Shown piece after piece: positions 1 through 8,854 of a stretch of 64,000 bases of DNA (its first letter is position 1; each line of letters opens with the position of its first letter). Position numbers and translations under genes: made by a program. Source of the stretch: Streptomyces sp. NBC_00358. Lineage in GTDB: Bacteria > Actinomycetota > Actinomycetes > Streptomycetales > Streptomycetaceae. Location: assembly GCF_036099295.1 (NCBI RefSeq), contig NZ_CP107976.1, positions 8,246,001 through 8,310,000 on the forward strand, in the 5' to 3' direction. The notes beneath the pieces were generated by a model. The model was not told the DNA's origin, searched no databases, and worked only from the letters and a program-made list of their open reading frames with translations.

Positions 1-39
1 CTGGCGGGCCTTCGCCTGGGGAGCTGACCCTGCCCGTGC

Positions 40-1644
40 TCAGTGTCCCGTCCGCCGCCCGACGAGCTCGAAGACTCCGTAACCGAACCCCTCGGTGTGC
101 ACGGTGGCGGAGTCGATCCTGACGCCGTCGGATTCCAGGGAGCGGGCGTCCGCCCCGCCGTCGTACCGGCAACTCGCCGGCTCCCGGCGTGGATTGACCA
201 CGACGAGATAGCGGCCGCCCCGCACGTACACGAACGGATAACCGGCGTGCACCACCTCCACCGAGCCGCCCGGCCCCAGTTCCGGGGAGCCGGTGCGCAG
301 CGCGACGAGACGGCGTACGAGATGCAGGAGCGAGGTGTCGTCGGCCCGTTGGGCGGCGACCGCCGGGCGGTCCGGGGACGGGTCCACGGGGAGGTAGAGG
401 CGGTCGGCGGGGGCCGTGGAGAAGCCCGCGTTGGGGCTGTCGTCCCATTGCATCGGTGTGCGCGAGCCCGCGCGGTTGTAGCGCGGTCCCAGCACGCTGC
501 CCTCCTTCTCGGGCAGTCCCGGAACGTAGCGCATGCCGATCTCGTCGCCGTAGTAGATCGCCGGCAGCGTCGGCCAGGTCAGTTGGAAGGCGAAGGCGGC
601 GGGTAGCTGACCGGCCGTGCGGGGGCCGCAGTTGAGGCGGGAGAAGTCGTGGTTGGCGGTCGGGAGCGCGATGAAGCCGTTCTCGCCGACCGCGGCGGCC
701 GCGTGCTGCCAGGCCTCCAGGAAGGGGCGTGGGGAGCCACGGCCCTCGGCGTCGAAGAAGCAGTCGAGCGGGTCCCAGGCCTCGTTGACCGTGCCTTCGC
801 CGTTGCTCCAGAGCGAACGCAGGGCGCGCCCGTCGGTGGGGCCGCCGAACTGGAGGAAGAAGTCGGCGTGGAACCCCGCGGGGACGGCCACCTCGGGTTC
901 GCCCCACTCCGAGAGCAGCACGGCGTCCGGGTGCGCGCGGTCCAGCCAGTGACGCAACTCCGTCCAGACCGCGGCCGTTTCCTTCTTGCCGGGGTCGTCC
1001 TTCACCAGCGAGGCGGCCATGTCCACGCGGAAGCCGGACAGCCCGAGGCCCAGCCAGTGGTCCATGACCGTGCGCAACGCGGCACGATTGGCGCGCGGGC
1101 CCTCCGCGTCGACCGGCCGGCGCCAGGGCTGGGCCGGATGAGCGCGCCCGTAACCGAAGTTGAGGGCGGGCTGGAAGGCGAAGAAGTTCGGCAGATACGC
1201 ACCCGGGCGGGTCCCGGGGGAGGGTACGAAACCCTCCGGGGAGCCCTCGGGCGCCCAGATGTAGCGGTCGTCGGCCGGATCGTCCATCGCGGCCCGGAAC
1301 CAGGGGTGCTGGTCGGAGGTGTGACCCGCCACGAGGTCGAGGAGCACGCGGACACCGCGGCGGCGCGCCTCTTCGACCAGACGGGCGAGATCCTCGGACG
1401 AGCCGTAGCGGGGCGCGACGTCCAGGTAGTCGGCGACGTCGTATCCGGCGTCGCCGAACGGGGACACGAAACACGGGTTGAGCCATACGGCGGTGACGCC
1501 CAGCCACGCGAGGTGGTCGAGGCGCTCGGCGATTCCGTCGAAGTCGCCGATGCCGTCGCCGTTCGAGTCGGCGAACGACTGCGGGTAGATCTGGTAGAAG
1601 ACGGCGTCGGCCAGCCAGGCGGGGGCGGGGCGGAACGAGGTCAT
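40..1644 (-). CDS. GH13 alpha-glucosidase / alpha-amylase-family enzyme
   Basis: A 534-residue cytoplasmic glycoside hydrolase of family GH13, of the oligo-1,6-glucosidase/alpha-glucosidase type, expected to hydrolyse short alpha-glucosides. The N-terminus has the family opening AVFYQIYPQSFADSNGDG. Region II is GFRVDMA (nucleophile Asp), the acid/base Glu is in LLSEWGEP, and the third Asp is in TANHDFSR. Region I reads DLVAGHTSD, with Gly where most family members have Asn (DLVVNHTS). The reading frame extends upstream to 1749, but the ATG at 1644 starts the conserved sequence and there is no signal peptide. It is divergent from the methyltransferase at 1791. The class is secure; the exact substrate is inferred. 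Confidence 0.9.
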   Translation of the reverse strand: MTSFRPAPAWLADAVFYQIYPQSFADSNGDGIGDFDGIAERLDHLAWLGVTAVWLNPCFVSPFGDAGYDVADYLDVAPRYGSSEDLARLVEEARRRGVRVLLDLVAGHTSDQHPWFRAAMDDPADDRYIWAPEGSPEGFVPSPGTRPGAYLPNFFAFQPALNFGYGRAHPAQPWRRPVDAEGPRANRAALRTVMDHWLGLGLSGFRVDMAASLVKDDPGKKETAAVWTELRHWLDRAHPDAVLLSEWGEPEVAVPAGFHADFFLQFGGPTDGRALRSLWSNGEGTVNEAWDPLDCFFDAEGRGSPRPFLEAWQHAAAAVGENGFIALPTANHDFSRLNCGPRTAGQLPAAFAFQLTWPTLPAIYYGDEIGMRYVPGLPEKEGSVLGPRYNRAGSRTPMQWDDSPNAGFSTAPADRLYLPVDPSPDRPAVAAQRADDTSLLHLVRRLVALRTGSPELGPGGSVEVVHAGYPFVYVRGGRYLVVVNPRREPASCRYDGGADARSLESDGVRIDSATVHTEGFGYGVFELVGRRTGH

Positions 1645-1790
1645 GACCGGACGATAGATCAGCGCATCCGGCGCACGCTGCCCCTCGGCACGGTCGCCCG
1701 GCTCGTGCCGCGCCGAAGCGGGACCTCGCCGGGGAGACGCCCGCCGCACCCTGTGACCCGATCCGGACGACAGCCCCTAAGCTCGGCGGG

Positions 1791-2687
1791 ATGTTCACCC
1801 CGCAAGGTCCCACCCTCCGCGAACTGGCCGTGCAGGCCCTCTCGTCGATCGAGCACGGCTACGACCTGCTGGCGCCCAAGTTCGATCACACCCCGTTCCG
1901 CACCCCGGACGCGATCCTCGACGCGGTGGGGCGGGCCCTCGGGCCGCTGGGGCCGTTCACCGCGGGACTCGACCTCTGCTGCGGTACCGGCGCGGGCATG
2001 GAGGTCCTGCGGGGGCTGTGCCGGGAGAGCGTCACGGGCGTCGACATCAGCACGGGCATGCTGAAGGTCGGACGCGCGCGACTCGATGCCGACGGCTCAC
2101 CGTCCTCGCCGGGGACGGGCGAGGACGGCTCGTCGTCCCGGGCGGGGACGGGCGAGGGCGACTCACCGGTCCGGGCGGGGACGGGCGAGGGCGACTCACC
2201 GGTCCGGGCGGGGACGCGCCAGGGCGGGACCCCGTCGGTCGCCTGGGTGCGTGGAGACGCCCGCGCCCTGCCCTTCGGGCCCGCGTTCGACCTGGTCGTG
2301 AGCTTCGGTGCCTTCGGGCACTTCCTGCCGCGTGAGCTGCCGGGCCTGTTCGCCGGGGTGCACGCCGTCCTGCGCCCCGGCGGACGCTTCGCGTTCCCGG
2401 TCATGGCTCCGCCGCGGCCCGGTTCGCCCTGGTACTGGGCCCTGCTGGGCTTCGACACGGTGATGCGCGTACGCAACGCCGTCCGGCGCCCGACCTTCGT
2501 CATGTACTACCGCGCGTTCCGGCTGCACGACGTGGAGCGGGAACTGGCGCGGGCCGGATTCCGGACGGAGCTTCACCCGCTGACCGGGTTCGGCCGCCGA
2601 CGCGACGGCAGCCCACGGGCCCGGATGGTCGTGGCCACGCGCCAGGATTCAGGGCACACCCAGGGCAGAGCCCCGGGCGTCGGATGA
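1791..2687 (+). CDS. Class I SAM-dependent methyltransferase with a tandem-repeat insertion
   Basis: A 298-residue soluble methyltransferase. Motif I is LDLCCGTGAGM (residues about 63-73) and the acidic motif II is VTGVDIST. VRGDARALPF and FDLVVSFGAFGHF supply the later SAM-fold motifs, and the C-terminal half resembles small-molecule methyltransferases of the ubiE type. Between motif II and the VRGDA strand, about 40 residues are built of an 11-residue repeat (AGTGEGDSPVR and variants) encoded by 33-bp tandem copies. The insertion keeps the frame, so the protein is probably made, with a disordered Gly/Ser/Asp loop at the surface. The substrate is unknown. Confidence 0.85.
   Translation: MFTPQGPTLRELAVQALSSIEHGYDLLAPKFDHTPFRTPDAILDAVGRALGPLGPFTAGLDLCCGTGAGMEVLRGLCRESVTGVDISTGMLKVGRARLDADGSPSSPGTGEDGSSSRAGTGEGDSPVRAGTGEGDSPVRAGTRQGGTPSVAWVRGDARALPFGPAFDLVVSFGAFGHFLPRELPGLFAGVHAVLRPGGRFAFPVMAPPRPGSPWYWALLGFDTVMRVRNAVRRPTFVMYYRAFRLHDVERELARAGFRTELHPLTGFGRRRDGSPRARMVVATRQDSGHTQGRAPGVG
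2109..2220 (+). repeat. 33-bp in-frame tandem repeat array inside the methyltransferase gene
   Basis: Two identical 33-bp copies lie at 2142-2174 and 2175-2207. A diverged copy lies upstream (2109-2141) and a partial copy downstream. Being a multiple of three it keeps the frame and adds 11 residues per copy. Copy-number change by slippage would lengthen or shorten the loop without killing the gene. Confidence 0.9.
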
Positions 2688-2726
2688 CCGGCGGGGCACC
2701 CGGCCCGAACGTCCGGCCGGCGGAGT

Positions 2727-3452
2727 TCACTCGGCCGCCGGCAGTGTGAACTCGTAGACCAGCGCGTCCTGTTGGGCGTCCACGGTCAGGTCGGTGATCT
2801 CCAGCGGCCGGTCGTACTGGTCGTGCACGCGCCGGGTGACCCGCACCGACTGCGGGAGCCGGGTGATCGCGTCCCGGTGGTGCAGCGTCAGACCCGCCTT
2901 GCGCATCCAGTCGTAGGCCCGTGAGAGCTGCGCCGACGCGTGGCCGTTCGCGCGGTCGCGGTAGCGGGCCAGCTCCTCGACCTCGGTCACCGCGATCGCG
3001 GAGAAGGACGTAACGGCCGAGCGCAGTCCGCTGCCGTCGGCGGCGGCCGACTCGTAGCGATGGACCAACGTCGCCCGCAGCGGGGCGAGTCCGAGGGCCT
3101 CGGCGTGTTCCGGCGGGGGAGTCTCCCAGGTGACGGTGGCGCGGCGGCAGCCGTCGGGTTCGCCGGTGTGCGCGCCGACGGGGAAGTCGAGGGACGGGAC
3201 GTGTCCGGCGCCGTTGCCGGACAGCGTCGCATGGCTGCCCCGCCGGTCGGTGGAGACCTGGCCGTCGCGCCGCAGCATCTGCAACGCCTGCCGTACGGTC
3301 TCCCGGCTGACGCCGAACCGGGTGGACAACTCGCGTTCTCCCGGCAGGCGTTCACCGGGCGGGATGGTTCCGTCGCGCAGCTCGCCGAGCAGTTGTGCGG
3401 CGATCCGGGCGTAGAGGGGTTCGTGGTCGGTCGGATGGGTGGTGCGGGCCAT
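2727..3452 (-). CDS. GntR-family (HutC/UTRA) transcriptional regulator
   Basis: A 241-residue repressor. The N-terminal winged helix-turn-helix spans residues about 10-75 (ELSTRFGVSRETVRQALQML is the recognition region). The C-terminal part fits a UTRA effector-binding domain, which in this family usually senses sugars or sugar phosphates. It is not DasR itself, because the N-terminus differs. A dre-like palindrome lies about 67 bp upstream of the start, so autoregulation or control by DasR is plausible. The neighbours (alpha-glucosidase, acetyl esterase) suggest carbohydrate control, but this is inference. Confidence 0.88.
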   Translation of the reverse strand: MARTTHPTDHEPLYARIAAQLLGELRDGTIPPGERLPGERELSTRFGVSRETVRQALQMLRRDGQVSTDRRGSHATLSGNGAGHVPSLDFPVGAHTGEPDGCRRATVTWETPPPEHAEALGLAPLRATLVHRYESAAADGSGLRSAVTSFSAIAVTEVEELARYRDRANGHASAQLSRAYDWMRKAGLTLHHRDAITRLPQSVRVTRRVHDQYDRPLEITDLTVDAQQDALVYEFTLPAAE

Positions 3453-3516
3453 GTCCGCGCCTCCTGCGTGGTGACAAAACGTAGCCGCGTGGGCTCAGTG
3501 CGCCACCACATCTAGC

Positions 3517-3532
3517 ATTGGTCTAAACCACC
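3517..3532. promoter_or_regulatory. Candidate GntR/HutC operator (dre-like)
   Basis: The core TGGTCTAAACCA at 3519-3530 is palindromic except at its centre. It differs by one base from TGGTCTAGACCA, the core recognised by DasR and related HutC-type GntR regulators in streptomycetes. It lies upstream of the GntR gene that reads leftwards from 3452. Confidence 0.55.
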
Positions 3533-3536
3533 AGGA

Positions 3537-3907
3537 AAGGGCGTCCAGGCACTTCGGCCGATTCCAGTCCGCGCCCCTGGTCGGCGCGGCCCCTGCCCCG
3601 CGCCTTCCGCACGGGCCGTCGGCGAGCCCCGACTCCCTTGAGCCGACTGCCCTGTGCGGGCCGCGGCGGTTCGTCACGCGCTCCCCCCGGCCCCGTTTCC
3701 GGCTCCGCGAGATCGCGGAACCCGCCGAACCCATCCTGTCCGAAACTCCTCGGACCGGGCCCCTACGGGCTGTTGACCCGCTGCTCCCTCCGGAAACGCG
3801 GGCGGCCAGGAGCCCGGCGACCGCTCCGGGCAGCGGTCTGACGGCGGAGACCGCGGGCTGGCCCGGCCGGAGCCCGCACAGGAGGTGGGCCGTGTCCCGT
3901 GAGGGAC
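3537..3907. other. Intergenic region, no gene seen
   Basis: About 370 bp lie between the GntR promoter region and the 3' end of the esterase gene. Open frames here lack homology-like motifs and consistent codon bias. No RNA gene or clear terminator was recognised. Confidence 0.5.
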
Positions 3908-4873
3908 TCAGACGTGGGCGGGCAGCCAGCGCAGTTGTGCGGCCTGCTGGTAGGGGCCGCCGCCCTCGTGGTCGTTGAAGTCGTACACCTCGATCTGCTT
4001 GTCCTCGTCGGCCCAGGCGTTGAAGGCCGCGAAGACCGTCGACGGCGGGCAGGTCTGGTCCTCCAGCGCGACCGAGAACAGGGCGGGAGCCCGGCCCCGA
4101 GCGGCGAAGTGCACCCCGTCGAAGTAGGAGAGCGTGCGCTGCACCTGTTCGGTGCGGCCACGGTGGGTCTTGAGGTAGTTGCCGATCTCCCGGTAGGGGG
4201 CGCGGTCCGTGAGTGTCGTGGCGCGCGGGAAGTCGCACAGGAACGGCACGTCGGGTGCGATGGCCACCAGGTCGGGCACCAGACCGCCCACCGCGAGCGT
4301 GATGCCGCCGCCCTGGCTCCCGCCGAGTGCCGCGACGCGCGACGCGTCGACCAGCGGATGCGAGCGGGCCGCCTCCACTGCGCGCACCGCGTCCGTGAAC
4401 AGGCGCCGGTAGTAGTAGGTTTCGGGGTCCTCGATCCCGCGCGTCATGAATCCGGGGAAGGCGGGCGCGCTGCCCACCGGGTCCGGGGTGTCGCCGCCGC
4501 CCCAGCCGCTCGCCTGGCCACGCGTGTCCATCACGAAGTGCGCGAACCCGGCCGAGGCCCACAGCAGGTGGGTGTGCGCGAGCCCGCGTCCGCCGCCGTA
4601 CCCGATGAACTCGACGACGGTGGGCAGCGGCGAGTTCGCCCAGGCCGGCACGATCAGCCAGCCCTTGACCGGATGCCCGCCGAACCCGGCGAACGTGACG
4701 TCGTGGATCGCGACGGTCTTCAGCGGGGCCTCGACCGGCTCGAAGCGGGCGCAGAGGTCGTGCTCACCGGCTTCCTGGAGCGTCTTGGCCCAGAACGAGT
4801 CGAAGTCCGCGGGCTCGGCGGACGCACTGCGGTAGGTGCGGAGTTCGTCGAGAGGAAGGTCGAACAGGGCCAT
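3908..4873 (-). CDS. Acetylxylan esterase / cephalosporin-C deacetylase family (AXE1)
   Basis: A 321-residue alpha/beta hydrolase of the AXE1 family, which removes acetyl groups from xylo-oligosaccharides and related acetylated compounds. The start MALFDLPLDELRTYR is characteristic. The nucleophile elbow is GGSQGGG, the acid Asp lies in ALEDQTCPPSTVF, and the catalytic His in FNDHEGGG near the C-terminus. The ATG at 4873 has AAAGGTGG just upstream. The frame is open further upstream but that sequence is not conserved-looking. No signal peptide is seen, so it acts in the cytoplasm on imported oligosaccharides. Confidence 0.9.
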   Translation of the reverse strand: MALFDLPLDELRTYRSASAEPADFDSFWAKTLQEAGEHDLCARFEPVEAPLKTVAIHDVTFAGFGGHPVKGWLIVPAWANSPLPTVVEFIGYGGGRGLAHTHLLWASAGFAHFVMDTRGQASGWGGGDTPDPVGSAPAFPGFMTRGIEDPETYYYRRLFTDAVRAVEAARSHPLVDASRVAALGGSQGGGITLAVGGLVPDLVAIAPDVPFLCDFPRATTLTDRAPYREIGNYLKTHRGRTEQVQRTLSYFDGVHFAARGRAPALFSVALEDQTCPPSTVFAAFNAWADEDKQIEVYDFNDHEGGGPYQQAAQLRWLPAHV

Positions 4874-4981
4874 CAAGGACCACCTTTCGGCATACGGGTG
4901 CGGATGATCACACCGTACGTCCGCCTTCGGAGGCCCGCCACGGCCGTGCCGGGAACGAGGGCTCCGGCCCACGGGCGGGCC

Positions 4982-5566
4982 TCAGGCCGTGCGCCGGGTC
5001 CAGTCAGGTTCCGTCCGTGCCCAGTCGTGCTCCCACCGGTCCAGCCGGCGGCGCGCCAGGGCCCGGTGCAGGCAGAGGTGCGCCAGGAGAAGGGCGAAGA
5101 CCCCGCCCGTGGTGGTCAAGACCCCCATCGCCAGCGCCTGTTGCCGGATCACGAACGTGCTCGACGGCGGACGCACGATCTCTCCCCGGGCATCGGTCCA
5201 CACCTCGATGCGCGTACCCCGGCGCAGGCCTGCGGGCACCCGTACCAGGCCGGTCCGTGCCGTCCCGTCGGACTCCGTCCACCGGGCCGGCACGGGGAAG
5301 GAACGTCGGCTGCCGCCCGGCGTCGTGGGCACCGTGGCCGGCGCGTCCTTCGCGAGCACGACACGGACCTGGTGCAGGGCCGCGCGCTGCGCCGCCGCGT
5401 GCGCCTGTGCCCCCTCGTACGTCGACCATCCCACCGACGCGCCCGCGAGCGGCGAGCAGACGAAGAGCAGAACGCCGGCGGCCAGCGCCCACCACGCCTC
5501 GACGACGTCGGAGCGTCGGCGCAGCGGATTGCGGCGCCAGCGCCAGCCGGGTACCCGGGTTCGCAT
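4982..5566 (-). CDS. Rv1733c-like two-TM membrane protein
   Basis: A 194-residue membrane protein resembling the Rv1733c family: a basic N-terminus (RRNPLRRRSD), a first transmembrane segment at residues about 25-50, a central extracytoplasmic domain with alternating Val/Arg strands, and a second transmembrane helix at about 140-165 (ALAMGVLTTTGGVFALLLAHL). The molecular function is unknown. In Mycobacterium tuberculosis the namesake belongs to the DosR dormancy regulon. The next gene rightwards is a universal stress protein, another typical dormancy-regulon member, so a hypoxia or redox role is plausible but unproven. Confidence 0.8.
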   Translation of the reverse strand: MRTRVPGWRWRRNPLRRRSDVVEAWWALAAGVLLFVCSPLAGASVGWSTYEGAQAHAAAQRAALHQVRVVLAKDAPATVPTTPGGSRRSFPVPARWTESDGTARTGLVRVPAGLRRGTRIEVWTDARGEIVRPPSSTFVIRQQALAMGVLTTTGGVFALLLAHLCLHRALARRRLDRWEHDWARTEPDWTRRTA

Positions 5567-5992
5567 GTCCCCTCCTCACTGCCGTGCGCCGCGTCGGCGC
5601 CCGGACGTTCACGGCGACCGGCGACCGACGCTATGCGACTCCGGTGTCGAACAGCCCGCCGTACGCGGCCGGTTCGCTCCTCACCGGCTGCGTGCTCACC
5701 CGCCACACCCCTGCCCGTCCCCATCGCGCGGGGCGGTATCGAGCCTTCGCCGTAGGGCACGGACTCCCGCGCCGTACGACTGATTCCCGTCCGTCGTGGA
5801 ACCCGCGCATCACCGCGTCGGCGGACAGGAGCCCCGATGGCGACGGACCGGCCGGTCCCGCCCGCGACACCCGGGCGCACCCCGACTGCCCCGCCGTCGG
5901 CCGGATACACCCGTCGGCCGACATCCCGGCGACGTCGTGCGCGAAAGACGGCGGCACGGCATCCGTCGCCCAAGCCCCGAAAGGCACAGGTC
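5567..5992. other. Divergent intergenic region between the Rv1733c-like and usp genes
   Basis: About 425 bp holding the divergent promoters. No DosR-type box or other palindrome was recognised by eye, and no small gene is supported. Confidence 0.45.
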
Positions 5993-6937
5993 ATGAACTC
6001 CGCCACCACCATCACCACAGGAATAGACGGTTCGCCCGCCAGTCTGGACGCGGCCGACTGGGCGGCCCGCGAGGCCGGACGGCGTCGCCTCCCGTTGCGT
6101 CTCCTGCACGCGGGCACACAGCACCGAGTGTCCGCGCGCGTTCCCGACGTCGACGTACCCGCCGGGTGCACCAGGTCGGCGCTCGACCGGGCCGCGATCC
6201 AACTTGCCTACGCACACCCGGCGTTGGACATCGTGGCGCGCGACACCGAGACTCCCGCGGTGCCCGCGCTGCTCGCGGCCGCCGCCGAGTCCGAGACCCT
6301 GGTGCTCGGCACGCGCGGCCGCACCGATCACTCCGCGCAGGCCGGTTTCCTCGCCGGCTCGGTGGCCCTGGCCGTCGCCGCGAGTGCCGCCTGTCCGGTG
6401 GTCCTCGTCCGCGCGGGTGAACTTCCGTCGGACGAGAGGGAGTTCACGCCGGGCGGCACGCCCCCGAGCACAGCGCCCTACCGTCCCGTGGTGCTCGGAC
6501 TCGACCTGGAGCGCCCCGCCGACAACCTGATCGGCTACGCCTTCGACACCGCCGCCGTCCGCTCGGCACCGCTCCTCGTGGTGCACGCCTGGACCCCGCC
6601 CCCGTACGGGGATCGCGGGCCCGCCGTTCCGTCGCCGGACGCGTCGCCGTCCGAGGTGTCGCCGTCCGACGTCCCGTCGGCGGACGACGTACGCGACCAC
6701 GAGACGGGCCGACGGCGTGCCCTGGCCGGCACGCTGCGGTCCTGGTGCCACAAATTCCCGGACGTCCCGGTCGTGGAAGAGGTCGTCCATGGCCGCCCCG
6801 GAGACCAACTGCTGCGGGTGTCCACCGGCGCCGGTCTGCTGGTCGTCGGCCGCCGGGCGGGCGAGCGCCTGGGCCGTGCCGCGCGGACAGCCATCCGGCA
6901 GGTGACGTGTCCGGTGGCCGTGGTGCCCCACGACTGA
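5993..6937 (+). CDS. Tandem-domain universal stress protein
   Basis: A 314-residue protein with two UspA folds. Domain 1 starts TTGIDGSPASLDAADWA and has the nucleotide-loop-like GTRGR followed by GSVALAVAASAACPVVLV. Domain 2 runs from VVLGLDLERPADN to RQVTCPVAVVPHD. A Ser/Asp/Pro-rich stretch of repeated PSD/PSE units (residues about 205-228) interrupts domain 2. The ATG at 5993 begins the domain; the upstream in-frame extension is not Usp-like. It probably binds ATP and protects cells in stasis or hypoxia. It is divergent from the Rv1733c-like gene. Confidence 0.9.
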   Translation: MNSATTITTGIDGSPASLDAADWAAREAGRRRLPLRLLHAGTQHRVSARVPDVDVPAGCTRSALDRAAIQLAYAHPALDIVARDTETPAVPALLAAAAESETLVLGTRGRTDHSAQAGFLAGSVALAVAASAACPVVLVRAGELPSDEREFTPGGTPPSTAPYRPVVLGLDLERPADNLIGYAFDTAAVRSAPLLVVHAWTPPPYGDRGPAVPSPDASPSEVSPSDVPSADDVRDHETGRRRALAGTLRSWCHKFPDVPVVEEVVHGRPGDQLLRVSTGAGLLVVGRRAGERLGRAARTAIRQVTCPVAVVPHD

Positions 6938-7122
6938 CACCGGTCCGGGTGTCTTCGCCCCCTCCCGCCGTTCCCGGGGTGCCTGTCGGCCGACGCGGAG
7001 GTGGATGCGCCGGGAGTACCCCGGGGGGCCCGGTCCGAGAAGCGGTCGCCCCCACCCGAACCGCTCGACCCTTTGGCCGCCCCCAGCCGCTCCCAGGCGC
7101 CTCTGGCCGTCCCCAGCCGTCC

Positions 7123-7938
7123 CTAGCCGAACCGCTCGATCCGGATCCGGTCCACCGGCTGCCCGGCCTGCACCAGCAACCGCGAGGCGTGCTCGGCGAA
7201 TCCGTTCGAACCGCAGATGTAGGCCTCCCAACCACCCGGCGGCTGTTCGGCCAGTAGGGGTGCCACATGGGCGGTGGCCATACGTCCGACGGGCACACCG
7301 TCCGGGGCCACGCGCGTGAACACGGCTGTGGTCTCGTCGCCGTACTCCCCTGCGTAGATGAGCTCTTCGGGGCTCCGCGCGGAGACGAGGAGGCGCAGCG
7401 GCACGTCCAGCCCCCGTGCGCGATGGTGCCGCAGCATCGACATCAGGGGTACGACACCGGAGCCGGCGCCGACGAGCAGCGCGGGCCGGTCCCCGGGCCA
7501 CGCGAAGAAGCCGCTGAGCGGACCGCGGACCTCGACGGAGTCGCCGGGCCGGGCCACGGTGTGGAACCAGCCGGAGACCTCCCCGCCGTCGACATGGTCC
7601 AGGGTCAGTTCGATGTGCCCGGAGTCGTCGGGCGCGGAGGCGATGGAGTAGTGGCGCTGCGCCACATATCCGTCCCCGGCGGTGAGCCGCAGCATCAGAT
7701 GATGGCCGGGCAGATGCCCTTCCCACGCGGGCACGGCGAACCGGAAGGTCGCCGCGTCGGGGGTCTCGCGGCGGATCTCGGTGAGCGTGGCCGTCTGCCA
7801 GGTGGTGGCGGTTCCCGTGCTCACGGCGATACGTCCGGGTACGGCGAACCGTGTCGGAGGCACGAAGGCCTCGGCCGTGGTCTCGTCCGTGCTCGGGGTC
7901 GTGGTCTCGGTCATGGTCGTGGTCATGGTCTCAGTCAC
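7123..7938 (-). CDS. FAD/NAD(P)-binding oxidoreductase (ferredoxin-NADP reductase fold)
   Basis: A 271-residue flavin reductase. The FAD site is RHYSIAS, the nucleotide-binding segment is GAGSGVVPLMSML, and CGSNGFAEH is the C-terminal cysteine loop. No 2Fe-2S domain is present. The first 20 or so residues are a Thr/Glu/Met run from simple-sequence DNA, so the true start may be further in. The gene overlaps the end of the molybdopterin oxidoreductase gene by 8 bp, so the two are translationally coupled. It probably shuttles electrons between NAD(P)H and that enzyme. Confidence 0.87.
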   Translation of the reverse strand: MTETMTTTMTETTTPSTDETTAEAFVPPTRFAVPGRIAVSTGTATTWQTATLTEIRRETPDAATFRFAVPAWEGHLPGHHLMLRLTAGDGYVAQRHYSIASAPDDSGHIELTLDHVDGGEVSGWFHTVARPGDSVEVRGPLSGFFAWPGDRPALLVGAGSGVVPLMSMLRHHRARGLDVPLRLLVSARSPEELIYAGEYGDETTAVFTRVAPDGVPVGRMATAHVAPLLAEQPPGGWEAYICGSNGFAEHASRLLVQAGQPVDRIRIERFG

Positions 7939-8536
7939 CGGAGTAGCGCTGCTCTTCCCAGGGGTTGCCGCGGGCGTGGTAGCCGTTCTGCTCCCAGAAG
8001 CCCGGCTCGTCGTGGTCGAGGATCCGGATGCCCGCGATCCACTTGGCGCTCTTCCAGAAGTACAGATGGGGCACGATCAGCCGCGCCGGTCCGCCGTGCT
8101 CGGCGGGCAGTGGCTTCCCGTCGTATTCCCACACGATCCAGGCGCGGCCGCCGCTGAGGTCGGTCAGCGGGAGGTTCGCGCTGTACCCGGTATGCGCGTA
8201 CGCGACCGCGTGGGTGGCGGCCGGGTCCGGTCGTACGGCCTCCAGGAAGGCGTCCAGCGAAACACCTCCGAACCGCACCCCGAACTTCGACCAGCTCGTC
8301 ACACAGTGGATGTCACCCTCGTACGCCGAGGTGGGCAGCGCGTGCGCCTGCTCCCAGTCCCAGGTGCGCGGCTCGGCCACCAGGCCGTCGATCCGCAGGG
8401 TCCAGTCGACGGGTGACAGGTCCGGGGTGACCTCGGCGGACAGGACGGGCCAGTCGTCGCCGGCGTCGTACTGGCCGGGCGGCAGCCCGGGGTTGTGGGC
8501 GCGCGGGCGCCCGGTGAAGCCTCGCGTGACGTTCAT
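7931..8536 (-). CDS. Sulfite-oxidase-like molybdopterin oxidoreductase
   Basis: A 201-residue protein with the oxidoreductase molybdopterin-binding fold of the sulfite oxidase superfamily. Cys78 in DIHCVTSWSKF is the expected molybdenum ligand. There is no twin-Arg signal and no dimerisation domain, so this is a small cytoplasmic form. It is the first gene of a two-gene operon with the downstream FAD reductase. The natural substrate is unknown. Candidates are sulfite or an S- or N-oxide, with direction set by the reductase partner. Confidence 0.88.
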   Translation of the reverse strand: MNVTRGFTGRPRAHNPGLPPGQYDAGDDWPVLSAEVTPDLSPVDWTLRIDGLVAEPRTWDWEQAHALPTSAYEGDIHCVTSWSKFGVRFGGVSLDAFLEAVRPDPAATHAVAYAHTGYSANLPLTDLSGGRAWIVWEYDGKPLPAEHGGPARLIVPHLYFWKSAKWIAGIRILDHDEPGFWEQNGYHARGNPWEEQRYSGD

Positions 8537-8854
8537 GCGGGTGGTGCCTCCAGGGCCGCTGGGTACGACGGCCCGCGGATCGAGCGTGGTGCGGCGCGAA
8601 CGCGCGGGTCGGGGTCCCGGGCACGCGCCGTTGCTTAACCATTCAACGGTACGCGCAAGTGGACCGTGCTTCGAGCGCGTGCGGGGCGCTGATCATTGCG
8701 AACACATGAACTCTCGCGCCGCCCGGGAATAGTCGTGCCCCGATCTTCCTTGCTCCTGGAGCCGACTCCGTTGGCCCGTACATGTACAACCGGTGGGCGG
8801 GCCTCGGCGACGGGTGACGACAGCGAGGGAGAACGAGGGAGAGTGAGGGAGCAG
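8537..8854. other. Divergent promoter region
   Basis: About 318 bp between the molybdopterin oxidoreductase operon (leftward) and the GNAT gene (rightward). No gene or clear operator was recognised. Confidence 0.4.

Noticed and set aside
649..2064. A 471-residue rightward frame across the alpha-glucosidase
   Set aside because: Antisense shadow of the GH13 gene, which carries all catalytic motifs.
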